The notes under the pieces are model-generated. The model did no database searches, was not told where the DNA came from, and saw nothing but the letters and a program-made list of their open reading frames with translations. A stretch of 64,000 nt of DNA from assembly GCA_963725155.1 (NCBI GenBank), contig CAVRXU010000011.1, positions 1 to 64,000 on the forward strand, in the 5' to 3' direction. Positions within the stretch are counted from its first letter, which is position 1. Each line of letters opens with the position of its first letter. The position numbers were made by a program, and so were the translations under genes. Origin of the DNA: DATDAH01 sp963725155. Lineage in GTDB: Bacteria > Actinomycetota > Acidimicrobiia > Acidimicrobiales > DATDAH01. Positions 8,052 through 16,939 of this stretch are shown one piece after another.

Positions 8052-9485
8052 ATGACGACACCGACCAGCGAACGAATCGGCCAGACGAGCGACACGGTGA
8101 CCGGCGTGGAGATCCCCGGGTTCCGAGGCGAGGTGATTGCCGCCGAGCACGCTGACTACGACGACGCCCGAGCCGTGTGGAACGGCATGGTCGACCGGCG
8201 ACCCCGACTGATCGCCCGATGCACCGGTGCCGCCGACGTGGCCGCGGCGGTGTGCTTCGCACGGGACCGCGACCTCGAGATCGCGGTTCGGGGTGGAGGC
8301 CACAACGTGGCCGGCACCGCCGTGTGCAACGACGGGATCGTCATCGACCTCTCCGCGATGCGCGCCGTATCGGTCGACCCCGCGGAACGCACCGCCCATG
8401 TACAGGGTGGCGCCCTGTGGGGCGACGTCGACCACGAGACCCAGACCCACGGCCTGGCCACCACCGGAGGCATCGTGGGCCACACCGGCGTTGGCGGCCT
8501 CAGCCTCGGCGGCGGCATCGGCTGGCTCATGCGCAAGCACGGGCTCACCGTCGACAACCTCGTGGAGGCCGAGGTCGTCACCGCTGAGGGCCACATCGTC
8601 CGAGCATCGGCCCACGATCATCCCGACCTGTTCTGGGCGCTGCGAGGCGGCGGCGGGAACTTCGGCGTCGTGAGCTCCTTCCGGTTCGCGTTGCACCCTC
8701 TCGGTCCCACCGTCATCGCCGGTCCGGTCTTTTGGGCGGCCGAGGACACCACCGACGTCATGCGCTTCTACCGAGAGTTCGTCGCCGACGCGCCCGACGA
8801 GCTCGGGACCGTCATCCGGCTTGGCCCGATCCCGCCGCTGCCGGTCATCAGCCACGAGTTGCACTTCCGACCGGCGATGGCGGTGGCCTGCTGCTACGCC
8901 GGACCCGTGGAGGACGGTGAACGCATCGTTCGTCCGCTCCGCCAGTTCGGGACCCCGCTCGTGGACCTGGTCGGACCCACGCCCTACGTCGATCACCAGA
9001 GCGGCCTCGATGACACCGTCCCTCACGGATGGCACTACTACTGGAAAGCCACGAACCTCACGGGCTTGTCCGACGAGGTCATCGATGTCGTCGCACAGCA
9101 CGCCCATCGCGCCAAGTCGCCGAGGTCGTACGCGGCGATGTTCCACATGGGCGGCGAGGTTGCCCGAGTCCCCCGCGATGCCACGGCGTATCCCGGCCGC
9201 GACGTCGCCCACAACATCATCATCGACGCCGTATGGCTCCCGGACCAGGACGACACGGTCGGCACGTCCGAGACCGGGTGGGCCAGGGGGTTCTTCCAAG
9301 CTCTCCAACCCCACCGCGCCGGCGTCTACGTCAACTTCCTCGACGCCGACGATGACACCACCCGAGTTCGCGAGGCCTACGGCGACGACACCTACCGCCG
9401 GCTCGCCGAGGTCAAGGCGAAGTACGACCCCGAGAACGTGTTCCACAACAACAAGAACATCAGCCCCAGCGAGCCTGGCCCCTGA
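8052..9485 (+). CDS. FAD-linked oxidase (BBE family)
   Basis: The protein has 477 residues with the PCMH FAD-binding fold at about 40-215 and a C-terminal berberine-bridge (BBE) segment ending YDPENVFHNNKNI. The histidine in VRGGGHNVAG is the expected 8-alpha covalent FAD attachment residue. The second, cysteinyl attachment site seen in bicovalent members is absent from the Gly-rich loop TTGGIVGHTGVGGLSLGGG, so flavin is probably held by one bond. Relatives oxidise alcohols, sugars or secondary metabolites using oxygen. The ATG follows GGAGGAAC. It is divergent from, and probably controlled by, the HxlR regulator through the operator at 7958-7999. Confidence 0.87.
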   Translation: MTTPTSERIGQTSDTVTGVEIPGFRGEVIAAEHADYDDARAVWNGMVDRRPRLIARCTGAADVAAAVCFARDRDLEIAVRGGGHNVAGTAVCNDGIVIDLSAMRAVSVDPAERTAHVQGGALWGDVDHETQTHGLATTGGIVGHTGVGGLSLGGGIGWLMRKHGLTVDNLVEAEVVTAEGHIVRASAHDHPDLFWALRGGGGNFGVVSSFRFALHPLGPTVIAGPVFWAAEDTTDVMRFYREFVADAPDELGTVIRLGPIPPLPVISHELHFRPAMAVACCYAGPVEDGERIVRPLRQFGTPLVDLVGPTPYVDHQSGLDDTVPHGWHYYWKATNLTGLSDEVIDVVAQHAHRAKSPRSYAAMFHMGGEVARVPRDATAYPGRDVAHNIIIDAVWLPDQDDTVGTSETGWARGFFQALQPHRAGVYVNFLDADDDTTRVREAYGDDTYRRLAEVKAKYDPENVFHNNKNISPSEPGP

Positions 9486-9785
9486 CGGCACGGTCATGCC
9501 CTTGACCTGCGGAAACGCCCTACTCGAACTGGACTCATATTCTCACTGAGCGGGGCGATCTGGGCCCGGCGCTCCTGGTGCGGAAAGCCCAGGGCGACGG
9601 GCCCGCCGGCGCCGCTGCGGACCTCGATGGCCGAGAGGCCGCTTGATAGAGGTCCAGATGCCTTCAGTCGAGGGGCTTGCGCATCCTCACGAAGGTCTCC
9701 TGGTAGCCGAGCTTCGGGACGTTCGGCCGTGACGGCGGCCACCGCGTGTGTTCCACACTCCGGGTAGGACCCCGAGGAGGTCACC
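9486..9785. other. Intergenic stretch with a possible C-terminal gene remnant on the minus strand
   Basis: No complete gene is visible. On the minus strand at about 9663-9731 a short frame reads RPNVPKLGYQETFVRMRKPL and then stops. This resembles the C-terminal strand of an acetyltransferase-like protein, but the upstream part does not continue in any single frame. I treat it as a probable fragment of a lost gene. The rest shows no repeats or clear promoter, except the ribosome-binding region of the next gene (GGAGGTCACC). Confidence 0.3.
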
Positions 9786-10661
9786 ATGAACCGTCACCGC
9801 CACCAGCACGTCGCCCTTGCCCTTGTGCTCGCGATCGTCGTCGCCCTGACCGCGTGCGGCGACGACGGAGCGGACACCTCGTCGTCGACCACCACTGCGG
9901 CGATCGCCACGACCACGACGGTGACCGCCACGACGACGGCGCCGGACACCGAGAGCGAGGTCCGGGCCTACTTCCTCCGCGACGAGAAGGTCGGGCCGGT
10001 GGCCCGTACGGCTGTCGGCGAGGGGGTGGCGGCTGCCGCCCTGGAGGGTCTGCTGTCGGGCCCGACCGCCGAGGAGGCGGGGATCGGCTTCTCGTCGGCT
10101 GTTCCCGACGGCACCGAGCTGCTCGGGGTGACCGTGGAGGACCAGATCGCCACGGTCGACCTCTCCGAGGAGTTCGGCTCCGGTGGCGGGTCGCTCTCGA
10201 TGATGGCCCGGGTGGCCCAGGTGGTCTTCACCGTGACCCAGTTCCCCACCGTGGACGCGGTCGAGTTCGCGATCGAAGGTGCGCCGGTCACCGCCCTCGG
10301 AGGTGAAGGCCTCCTGATCGGCGAACCGCAGACCCGCGCCGACTGGGAGGGCATGGCCCCCGCCATCCTGGTCGAGTCCCCCCTGCCCTTCGCCGAGGTG
10401 ACCAGTCCCCTACAGATCACGGGCTCGGCCAACACCTTCGAGGCGACCTTCATCGTCAACGTGACCGACGGTGAGGGCCTGATCGTCTACGACGAGCCGG
10501 CCACGGCGACCTCCGGGACCGGCACCCGGGGCACGTTCGACCTCACTGCCACCTTCGAGGTCCCACGCCCCGGGGTCGGCGCCCTCATCGTCTTCGAGGA
10601 GTCGGCCCAGGACGGCAGCCAGATCAACCTCGTCGAGATCCCGCTCGAGGTCTCGGGGTGA
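9786..10661 (+). CDS. GerMN/Gmad2-domain lipoprotein
   Basis: The protein has 291 residues with a signal peptide and lipobox ending LTAC (Cys about residue 24), then a Thr/Ser-rich linker. Residues about 60-175 form a GerMN domain (LRDEKVGPVAR, ...GTELLGVTVED, ...VVFTVTQFPTVDAVEF). Residues about 195-290 form a Gmad2 immunoglobulin-like domain. These domains were first described in spore germination proteins, but they are widespread in non-sporulating actinobacterial envelope lipoproteins. Anchoring on the outer face of the membrane is expected. Nothing nearby suggests sporulation. A GGAGG site precedes the ATG. Confidence 0.85.
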   Translation: MNRHRHQHVALALVLAIVVALTACGDDGADTSSSTTTAAIATTTTVTATTTAPDTESEVRAYFLRDEKVGPVARTAVGEGVAAAALEGLLSGPTAEEAGIGFSSAVPDGTELLGVTVEDQIATVDLSEEFGSGGGSLSMMARVAQVVFTVTQFPTVDAVEFAIEGAPVTALGGEGLLIGEPQTRADWEGMAPAILVESPLPFAEVTSPLQITGSANTFEATFIVNVTDGEGLIVYDEPATATSGTGTRGTFDLTATFEVPRPGVGALIVFEESAQDGSQINLVEIPLEVSG

Positions 10662-10778
10662 GGCGAGCCATCGCCGCCCACCTCCGACAGATCATCGAGC
10701 AGCCGCCGTCGCCGCTGGACCCCGCGCCGCCGGACCGTGACCCGGGCGGGTGCAAAGCTGGGTCGTGAGGAGCACGCC

Positions 10779-11576
10779 ATGGACCTGACCGACCGGCGGG
10801 TGTTGATCACCGGGGCGTCGCGGGGCGTCGGCGAGGCCCTGGCCCGGCGGTTCGCCGAGGCGGGGGCGAAGGTGGCCCTGCTGGCCCGCAACGCCGGCGC
10901 GCTACAGGCGCTGGCCGACAAGCTGGGCGGCACCGCCCACCCCGCGGACCTGGCCGATCCCTCGGCGGTCGCCGGCCTGATCGGGCAGGTCGAGGCCGAA
11001 GGCGGGCCGGTGGACGTCCTCGTGAACAACGCCGCGCTGGACGGCGGCGGCTACTTCCCCGAGTCCGACCCCGACGAGATCGGCGACGTCGTCCAGGTGA
11101 ACCTGGGCGCCGTCCTGCAGCTCTGCCGTCAGGTGTTGCCGGGGATGCTCGAGCGGGGCCGGGGCCGCATCGTCAACATCAGCTCGATCGCCGGCGTCGC
11201 CGCCTTCCCCGGCATGGCCACCTACGCCGCCACGAAGGCGGGGCTGTCCCAGTTCACCGAGACCCTGGCCCTGGACCTCCGGGGCCTGCCCGTCGGCACC
11301 ACGCTGGTCGAGCTCGGACCGATCCCCACCGACATGCTGGACCACGTCGACACCTACCAACCCACGCGCGACTCCTTCGCCCGGGCGTACCGGCTGGGCC
11401 TGATCGCCGACGTCCCCCGCGAGCGGGTGGCCGACGAGGTCGTGCGGGCCGTCGAGCAGGACCGAGCCCACGTCCGACTGCCCAAGCGGGCCGTCGCCTA
11501 CCCCCTGATGACCCAGCTGCCCCGCGAGCTCACCCGGCTCGTCCTCACCGGTGTCCGCCACCGCAGAGAACCCTGA
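10779..11576 (+). CDS. Short-chain dehydrogenase/reductase
   Basis: The protein has 265 residues, a classical SDR. The NAD(P)-binding motif is TGASRGVG at the N-terminus, followed by the structural motif LVNNAA and the catalytic Ser (NISSIAG), Tyr and Lys (YAATK). The ATG at 10779 places the Gly motif at the usual distance and follows GTGAGGAG. Earlier in-frame ATGs would add an unlikely leader. The C-terminal region (IPTDMLDHVDTY...) resembles oxidoreductases of the DltE/fabG-like branch. The substrate is unknown. It converges on the nitroreductase gene at 11655. Confidence 0.88.
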   Translation: MDLTDRRVLITGASRGVGEALARRFAEAGAKVALLARNAGALQALADKLGGTAHPADLADPSAVAGLIGQVEAEGGPVDVLVNNAALDGGGYFPESDPDEIGDVVQVNLGAVLQLCRQVLPGMLERGRGRIVNISSIAGVAAFPGMATYAATKAGLSQFTETLALDLRGLPVGTTLVELGPIPTDMLDHVDTYQPTRDSFARAYRLGLIADVPRERVADEVVRAVEQDRAHVRLPKRAVAYPLMTQLPRELTRLVLTGVRHRREP

Positions 11577-11585
11577 CCCCGTCGT

Positions 11586-11598
11586 CCCCGCGCCGGGG
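11586..11598. terminator. GC-rich hairpin between convergent genes
   Basis: CCCCG-CGC-CGGGG forms a perfect 5-bp stem 10 bp after the SDR stop and before the convergent nitroreductase gene. It lacks a T-run, as is common for actinobacterial terminators. A weak bidirectional terminator is possible. Confidence 0.3.
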
Positions 11599-11654
11599 CG
11601 CTCCCCGCGACCTGCTGCGCACCCTCACCCGTCACCCGCGGCCGAGGTCGAAGC

Positions 11655-12347
11655 TCAGGCCTTGAAGGGCCGGTTCCCGAAGCGGTCGAGGTGGACGACG
11701 TCGCCGACGGGGCGGCGGGTGGTCGGGCCGTAACGGCCTTGGGGCCAGCCGAGGGGGACGACGCAGGCGGGCTGGACCGAGATCGGCAGGCCGAGGGCCC
11801 TGCGGGCGGCGGTGGTGCTCCACAGCGGCAGGGTGATGAGCGACGCCCCCAGGCCCATGGCCCGGGCGGCCAAGAGCAGGTTCTGCACGCTGGGGAAGAT
11901 CGAGCCGTAGTACGAGGCACCGGCGATCGGCGGCGTCGGCAGCAGCGGCACGCGCGAGCCCTTGAGGCAGGCGACGACCAGGACGGGGATCTCCTCGAAG
12001 TGGTCGACCTGCCACTCGACGGCCCGCAGGACCTTGGTCATCGACTCGTCGCCCTTGCTCATGCGGTGGCCGATGCCGCCGTAGATCTTCCAGGCCTGTC
12101 GGTAGCGGGCGGCCAGGGACGCCTTGATCTCGGCGTCCTTCACCACCACGAACTCCCAGTTCTGGCCGTTGCTGCCCGTCGGGGCCTTCAGGGCCAGCTC
12201 GATGCAGCGCAGGACGATCTCGTCGTCGACGGGGTCGGGTAGAACCCGGCGCACGGCCCGCTGGGTGAGCATCGCCTCCTGCAGCGGCATGTCGAGGCCG
12301 CCGGCCACGGCGGCGTAGGAGCGGTCAGGGGTCACGGCGTCGGCCAT
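11655..12347 (-). CDS. Nitroreductase-family FMN oxidoreductase
   Basis: The protein has 230 residues with the nitroreductase fold. The N-terminal FMN contact region is MLTQRAVRRVLPDPVDDEIV, the stretch APTGSNGQNWEFVVV lines the flavin, and AARAMGLGASLITLPLW is the conserved central helix. Family members are homodimeric FMN enzymes that reduce nitro groups, quinones or enones with NAD(P)H, or act as dehalogenases. The native substrate cannot be inferred. The flavodoxin-like gene upstream on the same strand (12374-12856) is only 26 bp away. The two flavoproteins may therefore form an operon. Confidence 0.87.
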   Translation of the reverse strand: MADAVTPDRSYAAVAGGLDMPLQEAMLTQRAVRRVLPDPVDDEIVLRCIELALKAPTGSNGQNWEFVVVKDAEIKASLAARYRQAWKIYGGIGHRMSKGDESMTKVLRAVEWQVDHFEEIPVLVVACLKGSRVPLLPTPPIAGASYYGSIFPSVQNLLLAARAMGLGASLITLPLWSTTAARRALGLPISVQPACVVPLGWPQGRYGPTTRRPVGDVVHLDRFGNRPFKA

Positions 12348-12373
12348 CGCCCATCTTCGCAGCGTGCTGCCGG

Positions 12374-12856
12374 TCAGGCGTCGGTGGACATCTCGGCCGC
12401 TATCTCATGGCCCCAGGCCCGGGCCTCCTCGAAGTTGCGCCAGTCGCCGGCCATCTTCTTGGCCATGGCCGAGGCCGGGAAGCCCTTGGCGTCGGCGGGC
12501 AGGCGGCCGCCGAACGTGATGTGGCCCTTCGCGCCGACCTTCTCCATCATCCGTCGGACCGACGGCGTGGGATCGATCGGGTGCTCGTGGGCCGAGCCAT
12601 CGAGTGGGCCACTGCTGAAGAACCACACGTCCTTCGCTCGCAGCTCCTTGGCGTGGCGGCGGACGAAGCGGCGACCGGCAGCGGTCCAGCGACCGGCATA
12701 GAGGCCACCGCCGATGAGGACGGCGTCGTACCCGTCCAGGCGCTTGACGGCATCGACGGGCAGGACCATCGCGCCCGCGCCGAGGCCTTCGGCGACCGCT
12801 TCGGCCAGCCCCTGCGTGCCGCCCATCTTGCTGGCGTGGGTGACGAGGATGTTCAT
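12374..12856 (-). CDS. Flavodoxin-domain protein
   Basis: The protein has 160 residues with a flavodoxin fold. The FMN phosphate-binding loop is THASKMGGTQGLAEAVAEGL, and the second flavin loop lies near IGGGLYAGRW. The length and the motif GGLYAGRW resemble the HemG/menaquinone-dependent protoporphyrinogen oxidase type of small flavodoxin rather than electron-carrier flavodoxins. Function remains open. The start is well supported by GGAGG seven bases before the ATG. It precedes the nitroreductase gene on the same strand, consistent with a redox pair. Confidence 0.82.
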   Translation of the reverse strand: MNILVTHASKMGGTQGLAEAVAEGLGAGAMVLPVDAVKRLDGYDAVLIGGGLYAGRWTAAGRRFVRRHAKELRAKDVWFFSSGPLDGSAHEHPIDPTPSVRRMMEKVGAKGHITFGGRLPADAKGFPASAMAKKMAGDWRNFEEARAWGHEIAAEMSTDA

Positions 12857-12966
12857 GGGAACCTCCGGGGATCGGGTTCTGACTCCACAGTCACCATCTT
12901 CCGCCGACGCCGGCAGGACCAGGGGCCTTGGTCCCGACTGCCGGCTGGTCGTGCCAGAGTGCGGGC

Positions 12967-13389
12967 ATGGTCAAGATCGTGTTCTGCCTGCGGCGCAAGG
13001 ACGGGATGGAGCTGGACGAGTTCCAGCGCTACTGGCGGGAGGAGCATGCCCCGCTGGTCCAGCAGCACGCCGGCGCCCTCGGCATCGTCCGCTACGTCCA
13101 GACCCACACCCGGCCGTCGCCCGAGGGCGACCTGCTGCGAGCGTCCCGGGGCGGGCCCGAGGCCTATGACGGGGTGGCCGAGCTCTGGTTCCGGGACACG
13201 ACGGCGCTGATCGAGGCGGCGTCGACCCCTGAGGGGATGGCCGCCGGAGCGGCACTGCTGGAGGACGAGCGGCGGTTCATCGACCTGGCGCACTCACCGC
13301 TCTTCCTGGCCGAGGAGCATGAGGTCGTCGGCCACGCCGGAGGTGGCGGTGCGCCGCTCGGTGCCGACACCGCCTGGGACGGGCCGTAG
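12967..13389 (+). CDS. EthD-domain protein
   Basis: The protein has 140 residues, a dimeric alpha/beta-barrel protein of the EthD type. The family hallmark is MELDEFQRYWREEHAPLVQQ with the H-x-P-L end. The partner motif later in the chain includes LEDERRFIDLAHSPLFLAEE. EthD-like proteins are small enzymes or accessory factors in degradation and polyketide pathways, and the reaction here is unknown. The ATG at 12967 gives the canonical N-terminus MVKIVFCLRRKD. It stands alone between the divergent flavodoxin gene and the decayed coiled-coil gene. Confidence 0.8.
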   Translation: MVKIVFCLRRKDGMELDEFQRYWREEHAPLVQQHAGALGIVRYVQTHTRPSPEGDLLRASRGGPEAYDGVAELWFRDTTALIEAASTPEGMAAGAALLEDERRFIDLAHSPLFLAEEHEVVGHAGGGGAPLGADTAWDGP

Positions 13390-13398
13390 CCCTGGGCC

Positions 13399-13709
13399 GT
13401 GGGAGAGATCGGGGAGCTGCGAGGCGAGTTCGGCGAGCTCAAGGGCCAATTCGAAGAGCTCCAGGGCTACGTCGGCACTGAGCTCGGGGAGGTTCGCCAA
13501 GCGATGGGGGCCATCCGCGGCGAGATCGGCGCCCAGAACAGGCTGTTCCTGTTCTCGATCATTGGCGTTCGGCGATCGGGTCGAGCCCAGGCTCGCGGCA
13601 CGAGCTCGGAGTTCGCCAAGGATGGCCATCCGCGCGAGATCCCAGCGCCGTCGCCTCCTTCGTCGGCGTCGCCTCGATCGTCTTCGGCGCCCTTCAGGTC
13701 GCCGCCTGA
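13399..13709 (+). pseudogene. Decayed coiled-coil / C-terminal membrane-anchor paralogue
   Basis: From a GTG at 13399 the frame encodes GEIGELRGEFGELKGQFEEL, then a segment close to the end of the coiled-coil protein at 23107 (EIGAQNRLFLFSIIG here, EIASQNRIFFLAVVT there). After about 13565 the hydrophobic anchor is lost in this frame. In the +2 frame a run VASFVGVASIVFGALQVAA followed by a stop at 13707-13709 looks like the missing tail. The gene also lacks the N-terminal region of its paralogue. I read it as a truncated, frameshifted copy, although a base error is possible. Confidence 0.5.
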
Positions 13710-13751
13710 TCGCCAGCCAGCCCCCGCCCAGGGGCGTAGCTTGACCGCGGC

Positions 13752-15273
13752 ATGGAGGTCGAGCCTGAGTCCGTCGTCATCGGCACCTCGGGGCTGACCG
13801 CGCCCCAGGTCGTGGCGGTCGCCCGCCGAGGCGCACAGGTGACCGTCGGCGAGGACGCCGGCGAGGCGCTGGCCCGGAGCGCCGCCATCGTCGATGCTCA
13901 CGCCGCCTCCGACGAGCCCGTCTACGGCATCTCCACCGGTTTCGGGTCGCTGGCCAACACCGCCATCCCGCCCGAGCGGCGGGAGGAGCTGCAGCGGGGG
14001 CTCATCCGCTCCCACGCCGCCGGCATGGGGCCCCTGGTCGAGCCCGAGGTGGTGCGGGCCATGATGCTGCTGCGGGCCCGGACCCTGGCGATGGGTTACT
14101 CGGGGGTGCGGCCGGTCGTGGTGGACACCATCGTGGCCCTGCTCAACGCCGACATCACGCCCGAGGTGCACGAGCACGGCTCGCTCGGGGCCAGCGGGGA
14201 CCTGGCTCCCCTGGCCCACGTCGCTCTGGCCCTCATCGGCGAGGGCGAGTGCGCCCCCGACCTGGCCGCCGCCGGCATCGAGCCCCTGACCCTGCGGGCC
14301 AAAGAGGGCCTGGCCCTCATCAACGGCACCGACGGCATGCTCGGGATGCTCGTCCTGGCCCTCGCCGACCTCCACGTCCTGGTCCGGGCCGCCGACATCA
14401 CCGCGGCCATGTCCGTCGAGGCCCTCCTGGGCACCGACCGCGCCTTCGCCGAGGACCTCATGGCCCTGCGCCCCCACGCCGGACAGACCGCCAGCGCCGC
14501 CAACCTGCGCACCCTCCTGGCCGACAGCCCGATCGTGGCCAGCCACCGCACCGACGACCCCCGGGTCCAGGACGCCTACTCGCTGCGCTGCACCCCCCAG
14601 GTCCACGGCGCCGCCCGGGACACCGTCGCCCACGCCGCGGGGGTGGCCGACATCGAGCTGCGCTCGGCCATCGACAACCCCACCGTGCTGCCCGACGGCC
14701 GAGTCGAGTCCTGCGGCCACTTCCACGGCGCCCCCGTCGGCTTCGCCTGCGACTTCCTCGCCGTCGCCGCCGCCGAGGTCGGGGCCATCGCCGAGCGCCG
14801 GACCGACCGCCTCCTCGACCAGTCCCGCTCCCAGGGCCTGCCCCCGTTCCTGGTCGAGGACGCCGGGGTGAACTCGGGCCTGATGCTGGCCCAGTACACC
14901 CAGGCCGCCATGGTGGCCGAGAACCGGCGCCTGGCCGCTCCGGCCAGCGTCGACTCCCTGCCCACGTCCGCCATGCAGGAGGACCACGTGTCCATGGGCT
15001 GGGGGGCGGCCCGCAAGCTGCGCCGGTCGGTGGCCAACCTGGGCCGGATCATCGCCTGCGAGTTGGTGTGCGCCGGCCGGGGGCTGGAGTTCCGCCAGCC
15101 GCTGGAGCCCGCAGCCGGGACCGGGCGCGGCGCTGGCCGCCCTGCGTGATGCCGGGGTGGCGGGCGCCGGTCCCGACCGCTGGCTGGCCCCCGACCTGGC
15201 CGCGGCCGAGGACCTGGTGATCTCCGGCGGGCTGGTGGCCGCGGTCGAGGCCGCGACCGGGCCCCTGGACTAG
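13752..15273 (+). CDS. hutH: Histidine ammonia-lyase, frameshifted near the 3' end
   Basis: HutH removes ammonia from L-histidine to give urocanate, the first step of histidine degradation. The MIO prosthetic-group triad Ala-Ser-Gly is in HGSLGASGDLAPLAH, and the catalytic Tyr region YGISTGFGSLA is intact. The frame opened at 13752 runs past about 15115 into an unrelated tail and stops at 15149. One base further on, the +1 frame supplies the expected family C-terminus (DRWLAPDLAAAEDLV) ending at a TAG at 15271-15273. That is 10 bp before hutU. The whole gene would be about 507 codons, which fits the family. The slip lies in a run of C and G, so a sequencing error is a real alternative to mutation. 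Confidence 0.85.
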
Positions 15274-15283
15274 GAGGACGACG

Positions 15284-16939
15284 ATGGCAGGACCCAGACC
15301 GGTGCGGGCCGACCGGGGCACCAACCTGTCGTGCCGGGGCTGGCCCCAGGAGGCCGCCCTGCGCATGCTCATGAACAACCTCGACCCCGAGGTGGCCGAG
15401 CGCCCTGACGACCTCGTCGTCTACGGCGGCACCGGGCGGGCCGCCCGCTCCTGGGACGCCTTCGACGCCATCTGCCGCACCCTCACCACCCTGGAGGGCG
15501 ACGAGACCCTTCTCGTCCAGTCGGGCAAGCCGGTCGGCGTCATGCGCACCCACGAGTGGGCGCCCCGGGTCCTCATCGCCAACTCCAACCTGGTGCCCGA
15601 CTGGGCCACCTGGGACGAGTTCCGGCGCCTGGAGGACCTCGGCCTCACCATGTACGGGCAGATGACCGCCGGATCCTGGATCTACATCGGCACCCAGGGC
15701 ATCCTCCAGGGCACCTACGAGTGCTTCGCCGAGATCGCCCGCCGCCGCTTCGACGGCACCCTGGCCGGCACCATCACGCTGACTGCGGGGCTCGGGGGCA
15801 TGGGCGGGGCTCAGCCCCTGGCCGTCACCATGAACGACGGCGTGGCCCTCTGCATCGAGGTCGACCCCCACCGCATCGAGCGCCGGTTGGAGACCCGCTA
15901 CCTCGACGAGGTGGCCGACTCCCTGGAGGACGCCGTGGCCCGCTGCACCCGGGCCCGGGACGAGCGCCGGGGCCTCTCGGTCGGCCTGGCCGGCAACGCC
16001 GCCGTGGTCCTGCCCCAACTGCTGGACCTCGACTTCCCCGCCGACATCGTCACCGACCAGACCAGCGCCCACGACCCGCTCAGCTACGTCCCCGCCGACC
16101 TGACCCCCGAGGCCACGGCCGAGATGGCCCGCACCGACCCGGGCGAGCTGACCCGGCGGGCCCGGGAGTCGATGGCCACGCACTGCCAGGCCATGGTCGG
16201 CTTCCTCGACCGGGGCGCCGAGGTCTTCGACTACGGCAACAGCCTGCGCATCGAGGCCCAGCTCGGCGGCTTCGACCGGGCCTTCGACTACCCCGGCTTC
16301 CTGCCCGCCTACATCCGCCCGCTGTTCTGCGAGGGCAAGGGGCCGTTCCGCTGGGTGGCCCTGTCCGGGGACCCGGCCGACATCGCCGCCACCGACCGGG
16401 CCGTGCTCGAGGAGTTCCCCGATGACGAGGGCCTCCACCGCTGGATCGCCCTGGCCGGCGAGCGGGTGGCCTTCCAGGGCCTGCCCGCCCGCATCTGCTG
16501 GCTGGGCTACGGCGAGCGCCACCGCCTCGGCCTGCGCTTCAACGAGATGGTGCGCTCCGGCGAGGTGTCGGCCCCCATCGTCATCGGCCGGGACCACCTG
16601 GACTCTGGTTCGGTCGCCTCCCCCTACCGGGAGACCGAGGCCATGGCCGACGGCTCCGACGCCATCGCCGACTGGCCCCTGCTCAACGCCCTGGTCAACA
16701 CCGCCAGCGGCGCCACCTGGGTCAGCATCCACCACGGCGGCGGGGTCGGCATCGGCCGCTCCATCCACGCCGGCCAGGTCAGCGTGGCCGACGGCACCGA
16801 CCTGGCCGCCGAGAAGCTGGAGCGGGTGCTGACCAGCGACCCGGGCATGGGCGTCATCCGCCACGTCGACGCCGGCTACGAGCGGGCCCGGGAGGTCGCC
16901 GACGAGCGGGGCGTGCGCATCCCCATGGACCCGGCGTGA
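15284..16939 (+). CDS. hutU: Urocanate hydratase
   Basis: The protein has 551 residues, full family length. It adds water to urocanate to give 4-imidazolone-5-propionate using tightly bound NAD+. Conserved blocks include MNNLDPEVAERP, the dinucleotide-binding GLGGMGGAQPLAVT, the ICWLGYGERHRLGL region and the C-terminal HHGGGVGIGRSIHAG. The ATG at 15284 is preceded by a strong AGGAGGA site and lies 10 bp after the hutH stop in the +1 frame. Its stop overlaps the GTG of the dioxygenase gene by 4 bp, so the operon continues downstream. Confidence 0.95.
   Translation: MAGPRPVRADRGTNLSCRGWPQEAALRMLMNNLDPEVAERPDDLVVYGGTGRAARSWDAFDAICRTLTTLEGDETLLVQSGKPVGVMRTHEWAPRVLIANSNLVPDWATWDEFRRLEDLGLTMYGQMTAGSWIYIGTQGILQGTYECFAEIARRRFDGTLAGTITLTAGLGGMGGAQPLAVTMNDGVALCIEVDPHRIERRLETRYLDEVADSLEDAVARCTRARDERRGLSVGLAGNAAVVLPQLLDLDFPADIVTDQTSAHDPLSYVPADLTPEATAEMARTDPGELTRRARESMATHCQAMVGFLDRGAEVFDYGNSLRIEAQLGGFDRAFDYPGFLPAYIRPLFCEGKGPFRWVALSGDPADIAATDRAVLEEFPDDEGLHRWIALAGERVAFQGLPARICWLGYGERHRLGLRFNEMVRSGEVSAPIVIGRDHLDSGSVASPYRETEAMADGSDAIADWPLLNALVNTASGATWVSIHHGGGVGIGRSIHAGQVSVADGTDLAAEKLERVLTSDPGMGVIRHVDAGYERAREVADERGVRIPMDPA

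Noticed and set aside
9786..10661. Sporulation locus suggested by GerMN/Gmad2 domains
   Set aside because: These domains occur widely in non-spore-forming actinobacterial lipoproteins, and no spore genes are nearby.
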